Assembly (NCBI GenBank): GCA_944324225.1
Contig: CALUVL010000002.1
Span: 1 to 64,000 of the forward strand
Length of the DNA: 64,000 nucleotides
Source: Candidatus Gastranaerophilales bacterium
GTDB taxonomy: Bacteria > Cyanobacteriota > Vampirovibrionia > Gastranaerophilales > Gastranaerophilaceae
Reading direction: 5' to 3'
Under the pieces are notes generated by a model. The model saw nothing but the letters and a program-made list of their open reading frames with translations. It had not been told where the DNA came from and searched no databases. The position numbers and the translations under genes were made by a program. Below are positions 1 to 8,564 of this stretch, one piece after another (within the stretch, counting starts at the first letter, position 1; each line of letters begins with the position of its first letter).

Positions 1-136
1 CTTATGTCTATGTTTACGGCACATCTTTCCTAAATCTTTAATTTTTATTCCAATATTCGTAATATTTCGTTACAATTGAAAGTTTAAATATTATAAAATC
101 CTTAAATAATAAGGGTTTTAAGGATGTAATATTTTG

Positions 137-1378
137 TTAAGCAAGCAACGATTTAAGCTTATTAATGACAAAATCAAGAGCACCTTTTTGTGCTTCGAAA
201 ACTTTAAAACAGTCATTTTGTGCCTCTGTGTAGTATTTTTCGTCTGTAAGCAGCTTAAGCATGTGTTCTTCAAGTTCTTTAGGGGTTTTTACTAATTTTC
301 CTGCATTTGTATGAGTCAGAATGCTGTATATATCCTTAAAATTGTGAATGCATGGACCTGTAATTACCGGTTTGTTGTATACTGCAGCTTCAAGAGGGTT
401 ATGTCCGCCTGTATTGTTAAAGCTTCCGCCGATAAATGCAAAGTCGCAGATTGAATACATTTTGCCGAGTTCGCCCATTGTGTCAAGGAGAATTATATCT
501 TTGTCTTTAAAAGTGTCGCCTTTTGAGCGGAAACCGTAAGAAAGGTTGATTTTTTTTACGAATTCTTCAATTTCCGGCAGTCTTTCAAGGTGGCGGGATG
601 CCAGAAGAAGTTTTGCGTTCTTAACCTTTGCCTTTACGTTTTTGAAGGCCTCCAGTACGATTTCATCTTCGCCTTTGTGTGTACTTCCGGCAATTATAAG
701 TTTATTGTCACCTTTACCGATATCAATTGATACATCAAGTTTTTTGATATCAAACTTTAAATTCCCCATAAACTCTGTATTTTCAGGTGGGGCTCCGATT
801 GCTACCAATTTTTCACGGTCTTCAATGCTCTGACTATAAATTCCTGTGTAATTTTTAAGAATGTGTTTGAAGAAAAATTTCAACCGTTTGTACGCATTAA
901 ATGTACTGTCACTTATTCTACCGTTAATTACAAAAAGAGGGATATTTCTTTTTTTACATTGATATGCAAAGTCAGGCCAAAGTTCTGTTTCCGCTATCAA
1001 TACAACTGACGGGTGAATTTTTTCAAGAAAAGATTTTACAGCAAAAGACACATCGAACGGAAAATATGTAATAAAATCGGCAATTTTTTCATATTTCTTA
1101 TGCGCAATTTCCTGACCTGTTCTGGTGCCTGTTGTGATTACGATTTTGTAGTCAGGGAAGGTTTCTTTTATTTTTTTTGTGAGATTTTCAAGCGCAATAA
1201 CTTCTCCGACAGAAACACCATGGAGCATGATTATTTTATTGCCCAAATCCGGCGGATTTACAAATCCGAGTTTCTCTCTCCATCCGTACAGGTATTTTTT
1301 TTGAATTACCCTGACAATATAGTAGAACGGGAGAAGTGTTAAAAAGATTATTGTCGCTAAAATTTCATATATAAACAT
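137..1378 (-). CDS. waaA: 3-deoxy-D-manno-octulosonic acid (Kdo) transferase
   Basis: GT30-family enzyme that adds Kdo from CMP-Kdo to lipid IVA at the inner membrane in LPS core synthesis. The protein (413 residues) has the expected N-terminal hydrophobic anchor (FIYEILATIIFLTLLPFYYI), the family signature HGVSVGE near residue 54, and a C-terminal GT-B half with FIGGSFNNTGGHNPLEAA, the usual nucleotide-sugar site. Length matches the family. The reading frame extends seven codons upstream to a TTG, but the ATG at 1378 starts the membrane anchor. A TATAAT on the minus strand lies only 10 nt before this ATG, so the leader would be very short. It is divergent from the aminotransferase at 1467. 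Together with lpxK further on, it shows that the cell makes lipid A/Kdo. Confidence 0.93.
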   Translation of the reverse strand: MFIYEILATIIFLTLLPFYYIVRVIQKKYLYGWREKLGFVNPPDLGNKIIMLHGVSVGEVIALENLTKKIKETFPDYKIVITTGTRTGQEIAHKKYEKIADFITYFPFDVSFAVKSFLEKIHPSVVLIAETELWPDFAYQCKKRNIPLFVINGRISDSTFNAYKRLKFFFKHILKNYTGIYSQSIEDREKLVAIGAPPENTEFMGNLKFDIKKLDVSIDIGKGDNKLIIAGSTHKGEDEIVLEAFKNVKAKVKNAKLLLASRHLERLPEIEEFVKKINLSYGFRSKGDTFKDKDIILLDTMGELGKMYSICDFAFIGGSFNNTGGHNPLEAAVYNKPVITGPCIHNFKDIYSILTHTNAGKLVKTPKELEEHMLKLLTDEKYYTEAQNDCFKVFEAQKGALDFVINKLKSLLA

Positions 1379-1466
1379 TTCTTTACTTATTATACACAAA
1401 ACAGAAAATTGTGTTAGTATATATAAGTTTAAAATAATGCTTTAAATAAAAGCGATTGGGGGTAAA

Positions 1467-2564
1467 ATGAAAGACAAGACTTTATTGATGATTCCGGGAC
1501 CGACACCTGTGCCTGAAAATGTATTATTAGAAATGGCAAAATCGCCTGTACCGCACAGAAGTTCGGAATTCTCGAGAATTTTTGATGAAGTCAATGAAGA
1601 TTTGAAATGGATATTTCAAACTAAAAATGATGTTTTTATATTTGCCTCAAGCGGCACAGGAGCTATGGATGCCGCACTTTCAAATCTTGTAAATCCCGGA
1701 GATAAGGTGCTTTCGCTTGTTATCGGAAACTTCGGCGAACGCTGGGCAAAGATTGCGGAATCTCACGGCGCAATCGCTGAAAGGATGACAGTTCCGTACG
1801 GCGAAGTCATAAATCAGGACGAACTCAGGGCAAGGCTTGATAAAGATGTTAATAAAGAGATTAAAATAGTTACTATGACGCATTCTGAAACTTCAACGGG
1901 TGCTGTGAACGATATTAAAACTCTTTGTAAAATAATAAAAGAGCATGGTGCATTGTCTGTTGTTGACGGGGTTACAAGTGTCGGCGCAATGGATTTGAAA
2001 ACTGATGAATGGGGAATTGATGTTGTTGTATCAGGTTCGCAAAAAGGGTTTATGATTCCTCCGGGGCTTGCCTTTTTGACTGCAAGTGATAAAGCTTTTG
2101 AAGTTCATAAGCAATGCAAATATCCGGGATTTTATTTTAACTGGAGCAGTTACAAAAAATCTCTGGCTCAGCATACAACACCGTACACTCCCGCCGTTAA
2201 TCTTGTGATTGCGCTTCATTCAGCCTTTAAAATGCTTAGAGAAGAGGGGTTGGAGAATATTTTTGCAAGACACAGGTCAAATGCTCTGCTTTTGAGGGAT
2301 TGCCTGCGGCATATGGGGTTAAAATTGTTTGTGGAGGATGACACCAAGGCCAGCTATGCCGTGACTTCCGTGCTTCCGCCTGACGGAATTTCGGTTCCTG
2401 ATATCAGAAGGGTTATGAAGGAGGATTACGATATCATAATCGCAAATGGTCAGAATGATCTAAAGGACAAAATTTTCCGAATCGGAACTCTCGGGTTCGT
2501 TTCGGAAAGAGATATTTTGACGGTTGTTGCTGCCCTTAATGCAACTATTGAAAAGCTTAAATAA
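1467..2564 (+). CDS. Class V PLP-dependent aminotransferase (serine/alanine-glyoxylate type)
   Basis: Fold-type I PLP enzyme of the alanine-glyoxylate/serine-pyruvate aminotransferase group (also annotated as soluble hydrogenase small subunit in cyanobacteria, or PucG). It has 365 residues, the normal length. Seen: the N-terminal PGPTPVPE signature, a glycine-rich phosphate loop (SSGTGAMDAAL, about residue 61), the cofactor Asp in VVDGVTSVG, and the Schiff-base lysine in SGSQKGFMIPPG (about residue 192). A G-rich Shine-Dalgarno (ggggg) lies 5 nt before the ATG. The exact amino donor cannot be read from sequence; photorespiratory-type glyoxylate transamination or serine degradation are both possible. 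Confidence 0.88.
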   Translation: MKDKTLLMIPGPTPVPENVLLEMAKSPVPHRSSEFSRIFDEVNEDLKWIFQTKNDVFIFASSGTGAMDAALSNLVNPGDKVLSLVIGNFGERWAKIAESHGAIAERMTVPYGEVINQDELRARLDKDVNKEIKIVTMTHSETSTGAVNDIKTLCKIIKEHGALSVVDGVTSVGAMDLKTDEWGIDVVVSGSQKGFMIPPGLAFLTASDKAFEVHKQCKYPGFYFNWSSYKKSLAQHTTPYTPAVNLVIALHSAFKMLREEGLENIFARHRSNALLLRDCLRHMGLKLFVEDDTKASYAVTSVLPPDGISVPDIRRVMKEDYDIIIANGQNDLKDKIFRIGTLGFVSERDILTVVAALNATIEKLK

Positions 2565-2590
2565 TACTTCTCCGGACTGTCAAATATTTA

Positions 2591-2625
2591 TTGACATTAT
2601 ATAATAAAATCTATAGAATATTGTT
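2591..2625 (+). promoter_or_regulatory. Sigma70-type promoter giving a leaderless folK transcript
   Basis: TTGACA at 2591-2596, a 17-nt spacer and TAGAAT at 2614-2619. Only 6 nt separate the -10 from the folK ATG, so transcription should begin at about the A of the start codon. No Shine-Dalgarno is present. Confidence 0.6.
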
Positions 2626-3135
2626 ATGGCAATTGTTTACTTAAGTTTAGGGTCAAATACCGGTGACAGAATCGGTTATATTCAGCAGGCAACGAGCCTT
2701 CTCGGGGCCTGCGAAAATGTCAGCATTATCAGGACTTCCGCTTTTTATGAAACTGAACCGTGGAATATGTCGTCTGACACCTGGTTTGTCAATGCTGTTG
2801 TTGAAATTAAAACCAAGCTTTCACCAAAAGAGCTTCTTGCCGAATGCAAAAGAATAGAGGAACAGCTTGGCCGAAAACGCAAAACAGTTTCCGGAAACTA
2901 TGAAGACAGAACAATTGATATTGATATTTTATTCTATGACAATGAAATAATTCATGATGGCGAACTAACAATTCCGCATAAGTATGTTCATTTAAGAGCG
3001 TTTACGCTGGTTCCTCTTCTGGAATTGATTCCGGATTATATCCATCCTGTTTTGCACAAGTCAATATCTGATTTGCACAGTGATCTTGAAAATCCCGAGA
3101 TGGTATTTTTGTATGGCACAAGAGTTGAAATCTAA
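2626..3135 (+). CDS. folK: 2-amino-4-hydroxy-6-hydroxymethyldihydropteridine diphosphokinase
   Basis: HPPK transfers pyrophosphate from ATP to 6-hydroxymethyl-7,8-dihydropterin in folate synthesis; cytosolic. The 169-residue protein carries the family motifs in order: LSLGSNTGDR (residues 5-14), YETEPWNMSS, NAVVEIKT, and the Mg/pterin-binding DRTIDIDILFYDN with the two catalytic aspartates. Length is typical for a single-domain HPPK. It overlaps the downstream flavoprotein by 23 bp, which suggests translational coupling. It has a strong promoter but no ribosome binding site, so a leaderless mRNA is likely. Confidence 0.95.
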   Translation: MAIVYLSLGSNTGDRIGYIQQATSLLGACENVSIIRTSAFYETEPWNMSSDTWFVNAVVEIKTKLSPKELLAECKRIEEQLGRKRKTVSGNYEDRTIDIDILFYDNEIIHDGELTIPHKYVHLRAFTLVPLLELIPDYIHPVLHKSISDLHSDLENPEMVFLYGTRVEI

Positions 3136-4276
3136 AGTTGCCGTCATCGGAGGAGGGCCTGCCGGATGTGCGTGTTCTTATTTTTTGAAGCAGGGCGGAG
3201 TTTGTCCGGTTGTTTTTGAGAAAAATTCGCCGCTCAAAACCCTTCTTCCGACAGGAAGCGGCCGGTGCAACCTTGCCCATGCGGAATTTGATTTCAGAGA
3301 ACTTGCTTCTAACTATCCAAGAGGTGAAAAGTTTTTGTATTCGGTGTTTTCAAGGTTCGGAACATCTCAAACGCTTGAAATGTTTGAAAAAATGGGTGTA
3401 AAAGCTTATGTTCAGGATGATGGGCGGATATTTCCCGAGTCAAACAGCGCCTCTGAAGTCAGAAAAGCCTTTTTGAATGCGCTATCTGGTGTCAAATTCT
3501 TAAAAGAAAACGTGATATCCGTAAAAGTTTGCAATGGCGGGTTTGAGGTTAAGTGTGAGAAAAGCGCGTATTTTTTTGAAAAAGTTGTAATTGCAATCGG
3601 CGGGCATTCTGCATTTTCTATTGTGGAAAAACTAGGTCATAAGATCATTCCGCCACGTCCTGCGCTGACAGCATTAAAAACTAAAGAGGATTTATCTTTG
3701 CTTGCCGGAGTTTCCGTCAAAAACGCAAAGGCAAAGTTCGCAAACACAAGCCTTGCCGGAGATTTGCTTTTCACTCATAACGGTATTTCGGGGCCTCTGG
3801 TTTATCAGATAAGTTCGATTATGGCAAGAGAACAAATGCCTTATAAAATTATTTTTGACTTTACTTTCGGAGCGGATTTTCAGGAGTTGTTGAATTCAAA
3901 CCCGCACAAAACCGTGAAAAACGTGCTTTCCGAACTTGTGCCAAAGTCGCTTGCCGAATTCATTCTTCAAAAAATCGGAATTGATGAAAATATTGAATCC
4001 TGCAAGGTTGACGGCAAAACAAGAGATAAAATTCTTGTAAAACTTGGCGGGTTTGAGGTTGAAGCCGTTTCTGCCGCAAAAGGCGGGGAAGTCGTGACCT
4101 CAGGCGGGGTTGCACTTGATGAAGTTAATTCAAAAACTATGGAATCAAAAATTATTCCGGATTTGTATTTTTGCGGTGAAATCCTTGACATCGACGGCTT
4201 TTGCGGAGGATTTAACCTTCAAAACTGCTGGTCTACTGGTTTTTTAGCCGCAGAAGGACTCCTGGCAAAACTTTAG
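3113..4276 (+). CDS. HI0933-family NAD(P)/FAD-dependent oxidoreductase
   Basis: Flavoprotein of the HI0933/YhiN/BaiN family, with 387 residues from the chosen start. Seen: the N-terminal Rossmann motif VAVIGGGPAGCACSYFL, the family motif TGSGRCNLAHAE (about residue 47), an AIGGHSAFSI segment, and the C-terminal CGEILDIDGFCGGFNLQNCWSTG that closes the FAD site. The frame is open to a GTG at 3080, but the ATG at 3113 sits just before the dinucleotide fold and leaves a 23-bp overlap with folK. Substrate unknown: family members have been linked to bile-acid dehydroxylation intermediates and to alkene reduction, but nothing here fixes the substrate. Confidence 0.87.
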   Translation: MAQELKSKVAVIGGGPAGCACSYFLKQGGVCPVVFEKNSPLKTLLPTGSGRCNLAHAEFDFRELASNYPRGEKFLYSVFSRFGTSQTLEMFEKMGVKAYVQDDGRIFPESNSASEVRKAFLNALSGVKFLKENVISVKVCNGGFEVKCEKSAYFFEKVVIAIGGHSAFSIVEKLGHKIIPPRPALTALKTKEDLSLLAGVSVKNAKAKFANTSLAGDLLFTHNGISGPLVYQISSIMAREQMPYKIIFDFTFGADFQELLNSNPHKTVKNVLSELVPKSLAEFILQKIGIDENIESCKVDGKTRDKILVKLGGFEVEAVSAAKGGEVVTSGGVALDEVNSKTMESKIIPDLYFCGEILDIDGFCGGFNLQNCWSTGFLAAEGLLAKL

Positions 4277-4283
4277 AGTCTTT

Positions 4284-5756
4284 TTATACCTTTATTTTTC
4301 CTGATTGAATGTCTTTTGCAAGTTGTTCTTCTATCTGTGATTTTACTTTGAATTCTCTGTTGTCTTTGCTGCAAAATCTCAGAGCCAGCATTATTGCAGG
4401 ACATACAACTCCGAGGGCTCCTATGCAGGCGCCGATATTTTTGAGGACTGAAATTCGTTTGTATTTTTTCAGGTCTTTCAGGAATGCCGTCAAAAGTTCA
4501 TCTTCAGATTTGCCTGCGGCTTTTGATTTGAAGGTGTTAAACTGTTCGTATAGTTTGCCGAGTTTTTCGTTGATACCTTTAACCTGATCAAGATCTACGT
4601 ATGCTCTTGTATCCACAGCGCTGTTCAAATCCTTTTGCGGGAACAGTTTCTGCATAAGTTTTGAGAATGTGCCGCCTGTTGGTGTTTTGTTGTCCGTAAC
4701 TTTTATAATGTCAGACATTTTGGCCATTTTTACAATTACGTTGTCTTTATTCAGCGGATTGCAGATAAAGTCGTAAATATTAACATCTGTTTTAAGATCT
4801 TTAAATGCCTGAAGTATTGCCGGAAGTTCTTTGTTTTTGAGTGCGTTTTTAAGTTCATCACTCTCGATTACTCTTGAGTCAAGCTGGATGTTCATATTAT
4901 GTTTCTTTTCCGTGCTGTTTTCAACGTGTTTTTGTATTCTTCCGCCGAGAAGGTACATAAATGCCCAGAAACTTCCTTCTTTAACAATGTAGCCGATTGT
5001 ATCCTGAAGATTTCTTGATTCAAAAATTCTTTCGGCCGTAATTGAACCGTCAACAATCATAAGGTTTTTGGTCGGACTGAACATAAAGTCCTGAATACCG
5101 GTAAATGACGGATTCTGGTCTTTGTTATTGGAGGAAGTGTTTCTATGTACGTTGCCGAATGCAGTCGGAACATTCTGCAATTGTCCAAAACCTTTTGAAT
5201 GTTGTGAAAATTGCGGATTTTGGGGCTGTGTTTGTCCCTTTTTCAGTTCGGCCTGTTTTTTGAGGAATTCTTCTTTGATATGTTTTTCTGTATTGTGGTG
5301 TCTGAATTTTGTAAGCCCGTAATAAGATGCTATTGTGAGGAAAGTTGATGCGACAAATTTGCCAAAACTCAGGCCCTTAAATAATTTTGTATTCTTTTGA
5401 GATTTGCCGATTTTTTCTAAGGAAGCTTTAATTTCTTTTGTCGGAGCATGTTCAATTGCTTTTTTGAATATATCAGGATTTTTAAGGATTCTGACGTCAA
5501 CTTTCGGGTCATATCCTATTGATTTAAACATGCCAAGGTCAAGAAGCTTTTTGTAAAACGGAATACCGAAAAGCCATATTGCCTGTGTGCCGAATTCGTC
5601 TATAAATCTGTCTCTTCCTTCTTCTTTATCTCCCGCAATGTATGATGCGCAGGTGAGTCCGGCGCTGTTTGCAATGTCCTTGATGGCAAGGGGTATTAGT
5701 GAATTTTCGTTTCCTAAGGTTGAGTATATTTTACTTGCTGAAATTAAGGGTATCAT
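4284..5756 (-). CDS. Lineage-specific membrane-associated protein of unknown function
   Basis: I do not recognise a named family. The 490-residue protein starts MIPLISASKIYSTLGNENS. It has two clear hydrophobic segments (GKFVASTFLTIASYYG around residue 150, and IGACIGALGVVCPAIMLAL near residue 460), a linker rich in Gln/Asn/His with the segment NPSFTG around residue 215, and a charged C-terminal tail. Short xFTG segments like this occur in several proteins of this window and may mark a lineage-specific family. The ATG at 5756 was chosen over an upstream in-frame TTG at 5795 because AAGGA lies 10 nt before it. It is convergent with the flavoprotein gene (7-bp gap). A long structured leader precedes it. 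Function and topology are unassigned. Confidence 0.75.
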   Translation of the reverse strand: MIPLISASKIYSTLGNENSLIPLAIKDIANSAGLTCASYIAGDKEEGRDRFIDEFGTQAIWLFGIPFYKKLLDLGMFKSIGYDPKVDVRILKNPDIFKKAIEHAPTKEIKASLEKIGKSQKNTKLFKGLSFGKFVASTFLTIASYYGLTKFRHHNTEKHIKEEFLKKQAELKKGQTQPQNPQFSQHSKGFGQLQNVPTAFGNVHRNTSSNNKDQNPSFTGIQDFMFSPTKNLMIVDGSITAERIFESRNLQDTIGYIVKEGSFWAFMYLLGGRIQKHVENSTEKKHNMNIQLDSRVIESDELKNALKNKELPAILQAFKDLKTDVNIYDFICNPLNKDNVIVKMAKMSDIIKVTDNKTPTGGTFSKLMQKLFPQKDLNSAVDTRAYVDLDQVKGINEKLGKLYEQFNTFKSKAAGKSEDELLTAFLKDLKKYKRISVLKNIGACIGALGVVCPAIMLALRFCSKDNREFKVKSQIEEQLAKDIQSGKIKV

Positions 5757-5764
5757 GTAGTTTT

Positions 5765-5880
5765 GTTCCTTTTCGATTACGGTAAAAAGCCGCAAGGACT
5801 TTTTACACAGTTGTCTATCACAAACCCCAGATTAAGTTCATTAATCTGATGCGAGGGGCATTCGCTTTTGCTATGATAGA
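5765..5880 (-). promoter_or_regulatory. Structured 5' leader (possible riboswitch-like element)
   Basis: On the minus strand the leader of the gene at 4284-5756 can fold into a closed junction. The outer helix pairs 5874-5880 with 5814-5820 (TCTATCA/TGATAGA). A 4-bp hairpin (5862-5865 with 5851-5854) has a 7-nt loop containing CCCC. An 8-bp hairpin (5841-5848 with 5828-5835) is followed at once by GGGG (5825-5828), complementary to that loop and so able to form a pseudoknot. A second 8-bp hairpin (5799-5806 with 5782-5789) lies just before the ribosome binding site (5765-5771), where an expression platform would be. It matches no riboswitch class I can name. The stretch 5881-6068 upstream shows nothing I can assign. 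Confidence 0.4.
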
Positions 5881-6068
5881 TTTTCGTCGAAGTCTTAATA
5901 GCATAACTTTCCTTTCACACTTTTATTTTAAGTACCGTAAAAATTTTTATTGCCTGTTTTGGGAATTCTTTTAACTTTTTTTTACAAATCGGATTCTTTG
6001 CCTTTATCAAATTTCGTATCTGAAATCCGCTGTTAATAACGGCCCGGAATTACAAACTCGGCAAATAA

Positions 6069-6101
6069 AAACAAGACCCCGAAATTTTCAAGGTCTTGTT
6101 T
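6069..6101 (-). terminator. Rho-independent terminator, probably bidirectional
   Basis: A 10-bp perfect stem, AAACAAGACC paired with GGTCTTGTTT, with a 13-nt loop and A- and T-rich flanks on both sides. On the minus strand it closes the short transcript that would contain the 20-codon ORF at 6131-6193. Confidence 0.7.
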
Positions 6102-6130
6102 AAATCTTTTTTATCCGCACACAACACAGA

Positions 6131-6193
6131 TCAGTTTTTAAACAAAACCTCATTCTTTAATCTTCTGCGTCGGTATTGGATCATTTTTGTCAT
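6131..6193 (-). CDS. Putative 20-residue basic peptide
   Basis: Very small ORF (20 codons plus stop) encoding a basic peptide with an RRRR run. Support is contextual. A promoter-like TACAAT (minus strand, 6200-6205) ends exactly 6 nt before the ATG, with TTTACT 16 nt further upstream: the same leaderless layout as folK, hicA and the GT2 gene here. Its stop codon is followed by an 18-nt element shared with the small gene at 45350 and then a strong terminator. There is no homology argument, so it may be only a short noncoding transcript. Confidence 0.3.
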   Translation of the reverse strand: MTKMIQYRRRRLKNEVLFKN

Positions 6194-6259
6194 GATTTTA
6201 TTGTACTTCAAAAAAAATATAAGTAAAGCTTTTTTATCAAAGCCATTTTGTCTTTCACT

Positions 6260-6317
6260 GTCATTTTGAACTTGTTTCAGAATCTCATTGAGATCCTGAA
6301 ATAAATTCAGGATGACA
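6260..6317. repeat. Imperfect palindromic dispersed repeat
   Basis: Starts TGTCATTTTGAAC and ends TTCAGGATGACA, with an internal GAATCTCATTGAGATCCTG core; the halves are complementary with a few mismatches. This has the form of the short interspersed palindromes found between genes in many bacteria. It lies directly next to a second palindromic unit at 6340. Confidence 0.55.
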
Positions 6318-6339
6318 AAAGGGCTTCTTATTGTTTTTT

Positions 6340-6448
6340 GTCATTCTGAGGGCAAAGCCCGAAGAATCTATTTTTATTTAGATACTTCGCTAACGCTCAG
6401 TATGACTTTTTTTGAAAAATTTAGTGGAATTTGCAATATAAGTCCCTT
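6340..6448. repeat. Truncated copy of a MITE-like dispersed repeat
   Basis: GTCATTCTGAG...GAAGAATCT...AGATACTTCGC...CTCAGTATGAC followed by a GGAATTTGCAATATA-type end. The whole unit is about 80-85% identical by eye to 15533-15642. The left terminal inverted repeat seen in the 15.5-kb copy is not found here, so this copy looks 5'-truncated. It abuts the promoter of the GT2 gene. Confidence 0.65.
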
Positions 6449-6458
6449 CAATGTCTAA

Positions 6459-6492
6459 TTGCGTTTTTTATTTTTTCTGCTATAATACAGAT
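6459..6492 (+). promoter_or_regulatory. Promoter giving a leaderless GT2 transcript
   Basis: TTGCGT (6459-6464), a 16-nt spacer and a perfect TATAAT (6481-6486), then 6 nt to the ATG at 6493. It lies inside the upstream in-frame extension of the ORF, which argues that translation starts at 6493 and not at 6451. Confidence 0.6.
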
Positions 6493-7485
6493 ATGGAAAA
6501 GCATGATGGTATTAAAGTTAGTGTTATAGTACCGGTTTATAATACATCCCGGTATTTGGAACAGTGTCTGAATAGTATTCTTAATCAGACATTAAAAGAG
6601 TTTGAAGTTATTTGTATTAATGACGGTTCTACAGACGACAGTGCAAAAATTCTTGAAAAATATGCACAAAAAGACAAAAGAATCGTTGTGATCAATCAGG
6701 GAAATTCCGGTGTAAGCGTTGCAAGAAACACGGGTCTTGACCATGCAAAAGGTCAGTATATTGCTTTTGTTGACAGTGACGACTATATCAAGAAAAATTT
6801 CCTTGAAGTCTTGTATTCTACTGCTGTCAGCACGGATGCTGATATTACGGCATGCGATATAGTTTATGAAAAGAATGGTAAACTTCTTTCAAATAACTAT
6901 ATGGCGCGTCAGACTTTCAAGGTTAAAAAGCCGGTATTCTCGACAAATCAGGATAAAGCTAGGTTTGTGAAATCAGGTGTTGTCTTTAATAAACTTTACA
7001 AAGCTGATTTGTTAAACAGAAATAATATTAGATTTGTCAGCGGAATACGATTTGGAGAAGATACATATTTTGTATTTATTTCAACCTGTTTTGCTTCAAA
7101 TATTGCTTTGACAAGAGCTACAACTTATTATTACAGAAGAACTGCATCATCAGTTACGGCCGATGCTTTTAATTCCGAAATTGTGTTTGATTTGATTAAA
7201 ACACTTGATGAAATTAATGATTATATAGCAGCAAGACCGATTGATGCAAGAAAAAAGGCTGAGTATTTCAATCTTTTCCATTCATTTGCAATAAATATGT
7301 TTTATGCGTGGTGTAAAGAGGTCGCAGAACCTTATAAGACTAATTTCAAAAGCATGATTGAAGAAAGGCTTAAACGTATCAGTCTGGAAAATAATGACTT
7401 TGTTGATTCTAAGACCAGAAGAAGATATGAAAAACTCACTGGAACTTACGAATCTTTCTGGAATAAGCTTGCTATCTTCAGATAA
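6493..7485 (+). CDS. Family 2 glycosyltransferase
   Basis: GT-A fold glycosyltransferase (330 residues from the chosen start) that would use a nucleotide sugar to build surface glycans. Seen: VSVIVPVYNTSRYLEQCLNS at the N-terminus, INDGSTDDSAKILEKY (nucleotide-binding Asp), SVARNTGLDHAKGQYIAFVDSDDY (DSDD = metal-binding DxD), and GEDTYFV, which supplies the usual ED acid/base pair around residue 190. The C-terminal 100 residues are helical and Lys/Arg-rich. The frame is open to an ATG at 6451, but a TATAAT box lies between the two ATGs, so the inner start is preferred. It is flanked by repeats upstream and is not in an operon. Acceptor unknown. Confidence 0.88.
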   Translation: MEKHDGIKVSVIVPVYNTSRYLEQCLNSILNQTLKEFEVICINDGSTDDSAKILEKYAQKDKRIVVINQGNSGVSVARNTGLDHAKGQYIAFVDSDDYIKKNFLEVLYSTAVSTDADITACDIVYEKNGKLLSNNYMARQTFKVKKPVFSTNQDKARFVKSGVVFNKLYKADLLNRNNIRFVSGIRFGEDTYFVFISTCFASNIALTRATTYYYRRTASSVTADAFNSEIVFDLIKTLDEINDYIAARPIDARKKAEYFNLFHSFAINMFYAWCKEVAEPYKTNFKSMIEERLKRISLENNDFVDSKTRRRYEKLTGTYESFWNKLAIFR

Positions 7486-7561
7486 ATAAATCAATCACTT
7501 CATTTTCAACGAAGGCGAAGAAAGAAAAAATGCAATAATAGCGAAGAGAACAATAATTATC

Positions 7562-8557
7562 TTAAATAAACGTTATTTCATAATAACCGTTGTTGAAGTA
7601 GAATTTAAGTCTGATTTTTTCTCCGTTATAGTATCTTGGCGGCTGCTTGTAATACGGAAGCCGCATAAGCATTAAATAAACTTCATCATTAACGCTTTTG
7701 TTGGAAGATTTGTAGATGAAGTTTCTGTTTATCAGTTTGCCTGTGCTGTCCAGTGAAAATTCAACAGCGCATTCGCCTGAGCCTTGTATTGCTGTAACAT
7801 TAAGCTTTGCAAGTAGTGCACTTCTTATTTCTCCTTTATATTTTAAAAATTCGGAACTGCTCATCTGCGGCGGTTTCGGTGCTGGAGTAGACGCAGGTTT
7901 GGACTGCTGCCAGGAAGTCTGCGGTTTGGAATTGCCTAAATTAAGTACAGAGTCCGGAAGTTTTGGTTTTGGGTTGGTTTGTTGAGCAGGTTTATTTATT
8001 TTTTGCTTCGTAACAGGCTGCTGTGGAGTCGTTTTTGCAGTCTTTGACGTTTTCTGCTGCTCGTGGACTTGCATAGTTTTTGAAGTTTTTGGGGGCTGTG
8101 ACTGTTTTTGCGAGGAAACAGTTTTAACCGGGGCCGGATTTTGTTGTTTTGGGGTCGGCTGCGGGTTCTGTTGCTGTTGTTTGTTCGGGGCGTGCTTTGC
8201 GGGTTCTGAATTTTGAACATCGGCTAGCGTTGCTGCATTATTCCAGAAACTTTCTACGTCTAACGGAATGTTTTGAGATTGTGCTGGCTCTGAAGTTTGT
8301 GCCTTTTCCTGTTTTGACGGCTGAACCTTTATAAACCATACTGATATTGATAAAATTATACAGATTACGAAGAAAACTATCGGAAAAAGATTATTCAACG
8401 AATATTTTGAAATTGATTTTTCGGGGGCTGCCGGAGTTTGCACAAATGGGTGCGACTGCTGCGGTGAGTCCGGTATTTCCTCGAATTCATCGTTTCCGCA
8501 GTTGCAGTATTTGGGTTTTTCTTTAAATTCTTCCTGACATTCAGTGCATCTGTACAT
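7562..8557 (-). CDS. Zinc-ribbon, membrane-anchored protein with TonB-like C-terminal domain
   Basis: 331 residues in four parts. There is an N-terminal zinc ribbon (MYRCTECQEEF...KYCNCGNDEFEE, residues 1-27). One transmembrane helix follows at about residues 55-72 (LFPIVFFVICIILSISVWFI). A Pro/Gln/Lys-rich spacer runs from about 75 to 230. The C-terminal domain, about 235-331, is predicted alpha/beta with a TonB/TolA-like pattern (EIRSALLAKLNVTAIQGSG, VEFSLDSTGKLINRNF, YYNGEKIRLKFYF). The layout suggests a cytoplasmic zinc-ribbon head and a periplasmic arm reaching an outer-membrane partner. It is last in the operon that begins at 12406. I infer an energy-transducing or force-transmitting role; no canonical TonB box partner is present here. 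Confidence 0.7.
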   Translation of the reverse strand: MYRCTECQEEFKEKPKYCNCGNDEFEEIPDSPQQSHPFVQTPAAPEKSISKYSLNNLFPIVFFVICIILSISVWFIKVQPSKQEKAQTSEPAQSQNIPLDVESFWNNAATLADVQNSEPAKHAPNKQQQQNPQPTPKQQNPAPVKTVSSQKQSQPPKTSKTMQVHEQQKTSKTAKTTPQQPVTKQKINKPAQQTNPKPKLPDSVLNLGNSKPQTSWQQSKPASTPAPKPPQMSSSEFLKYKGEIRSALLAKLNVTAIQGSGECAVEFSLDSTGKLINRNFIYKSSNKSVNDEVYLMLMRLPYYKQPPRYYNGEKIRLKFYFNNGYYEITFI

Positions 8558-8564
8558 GTTTAAC

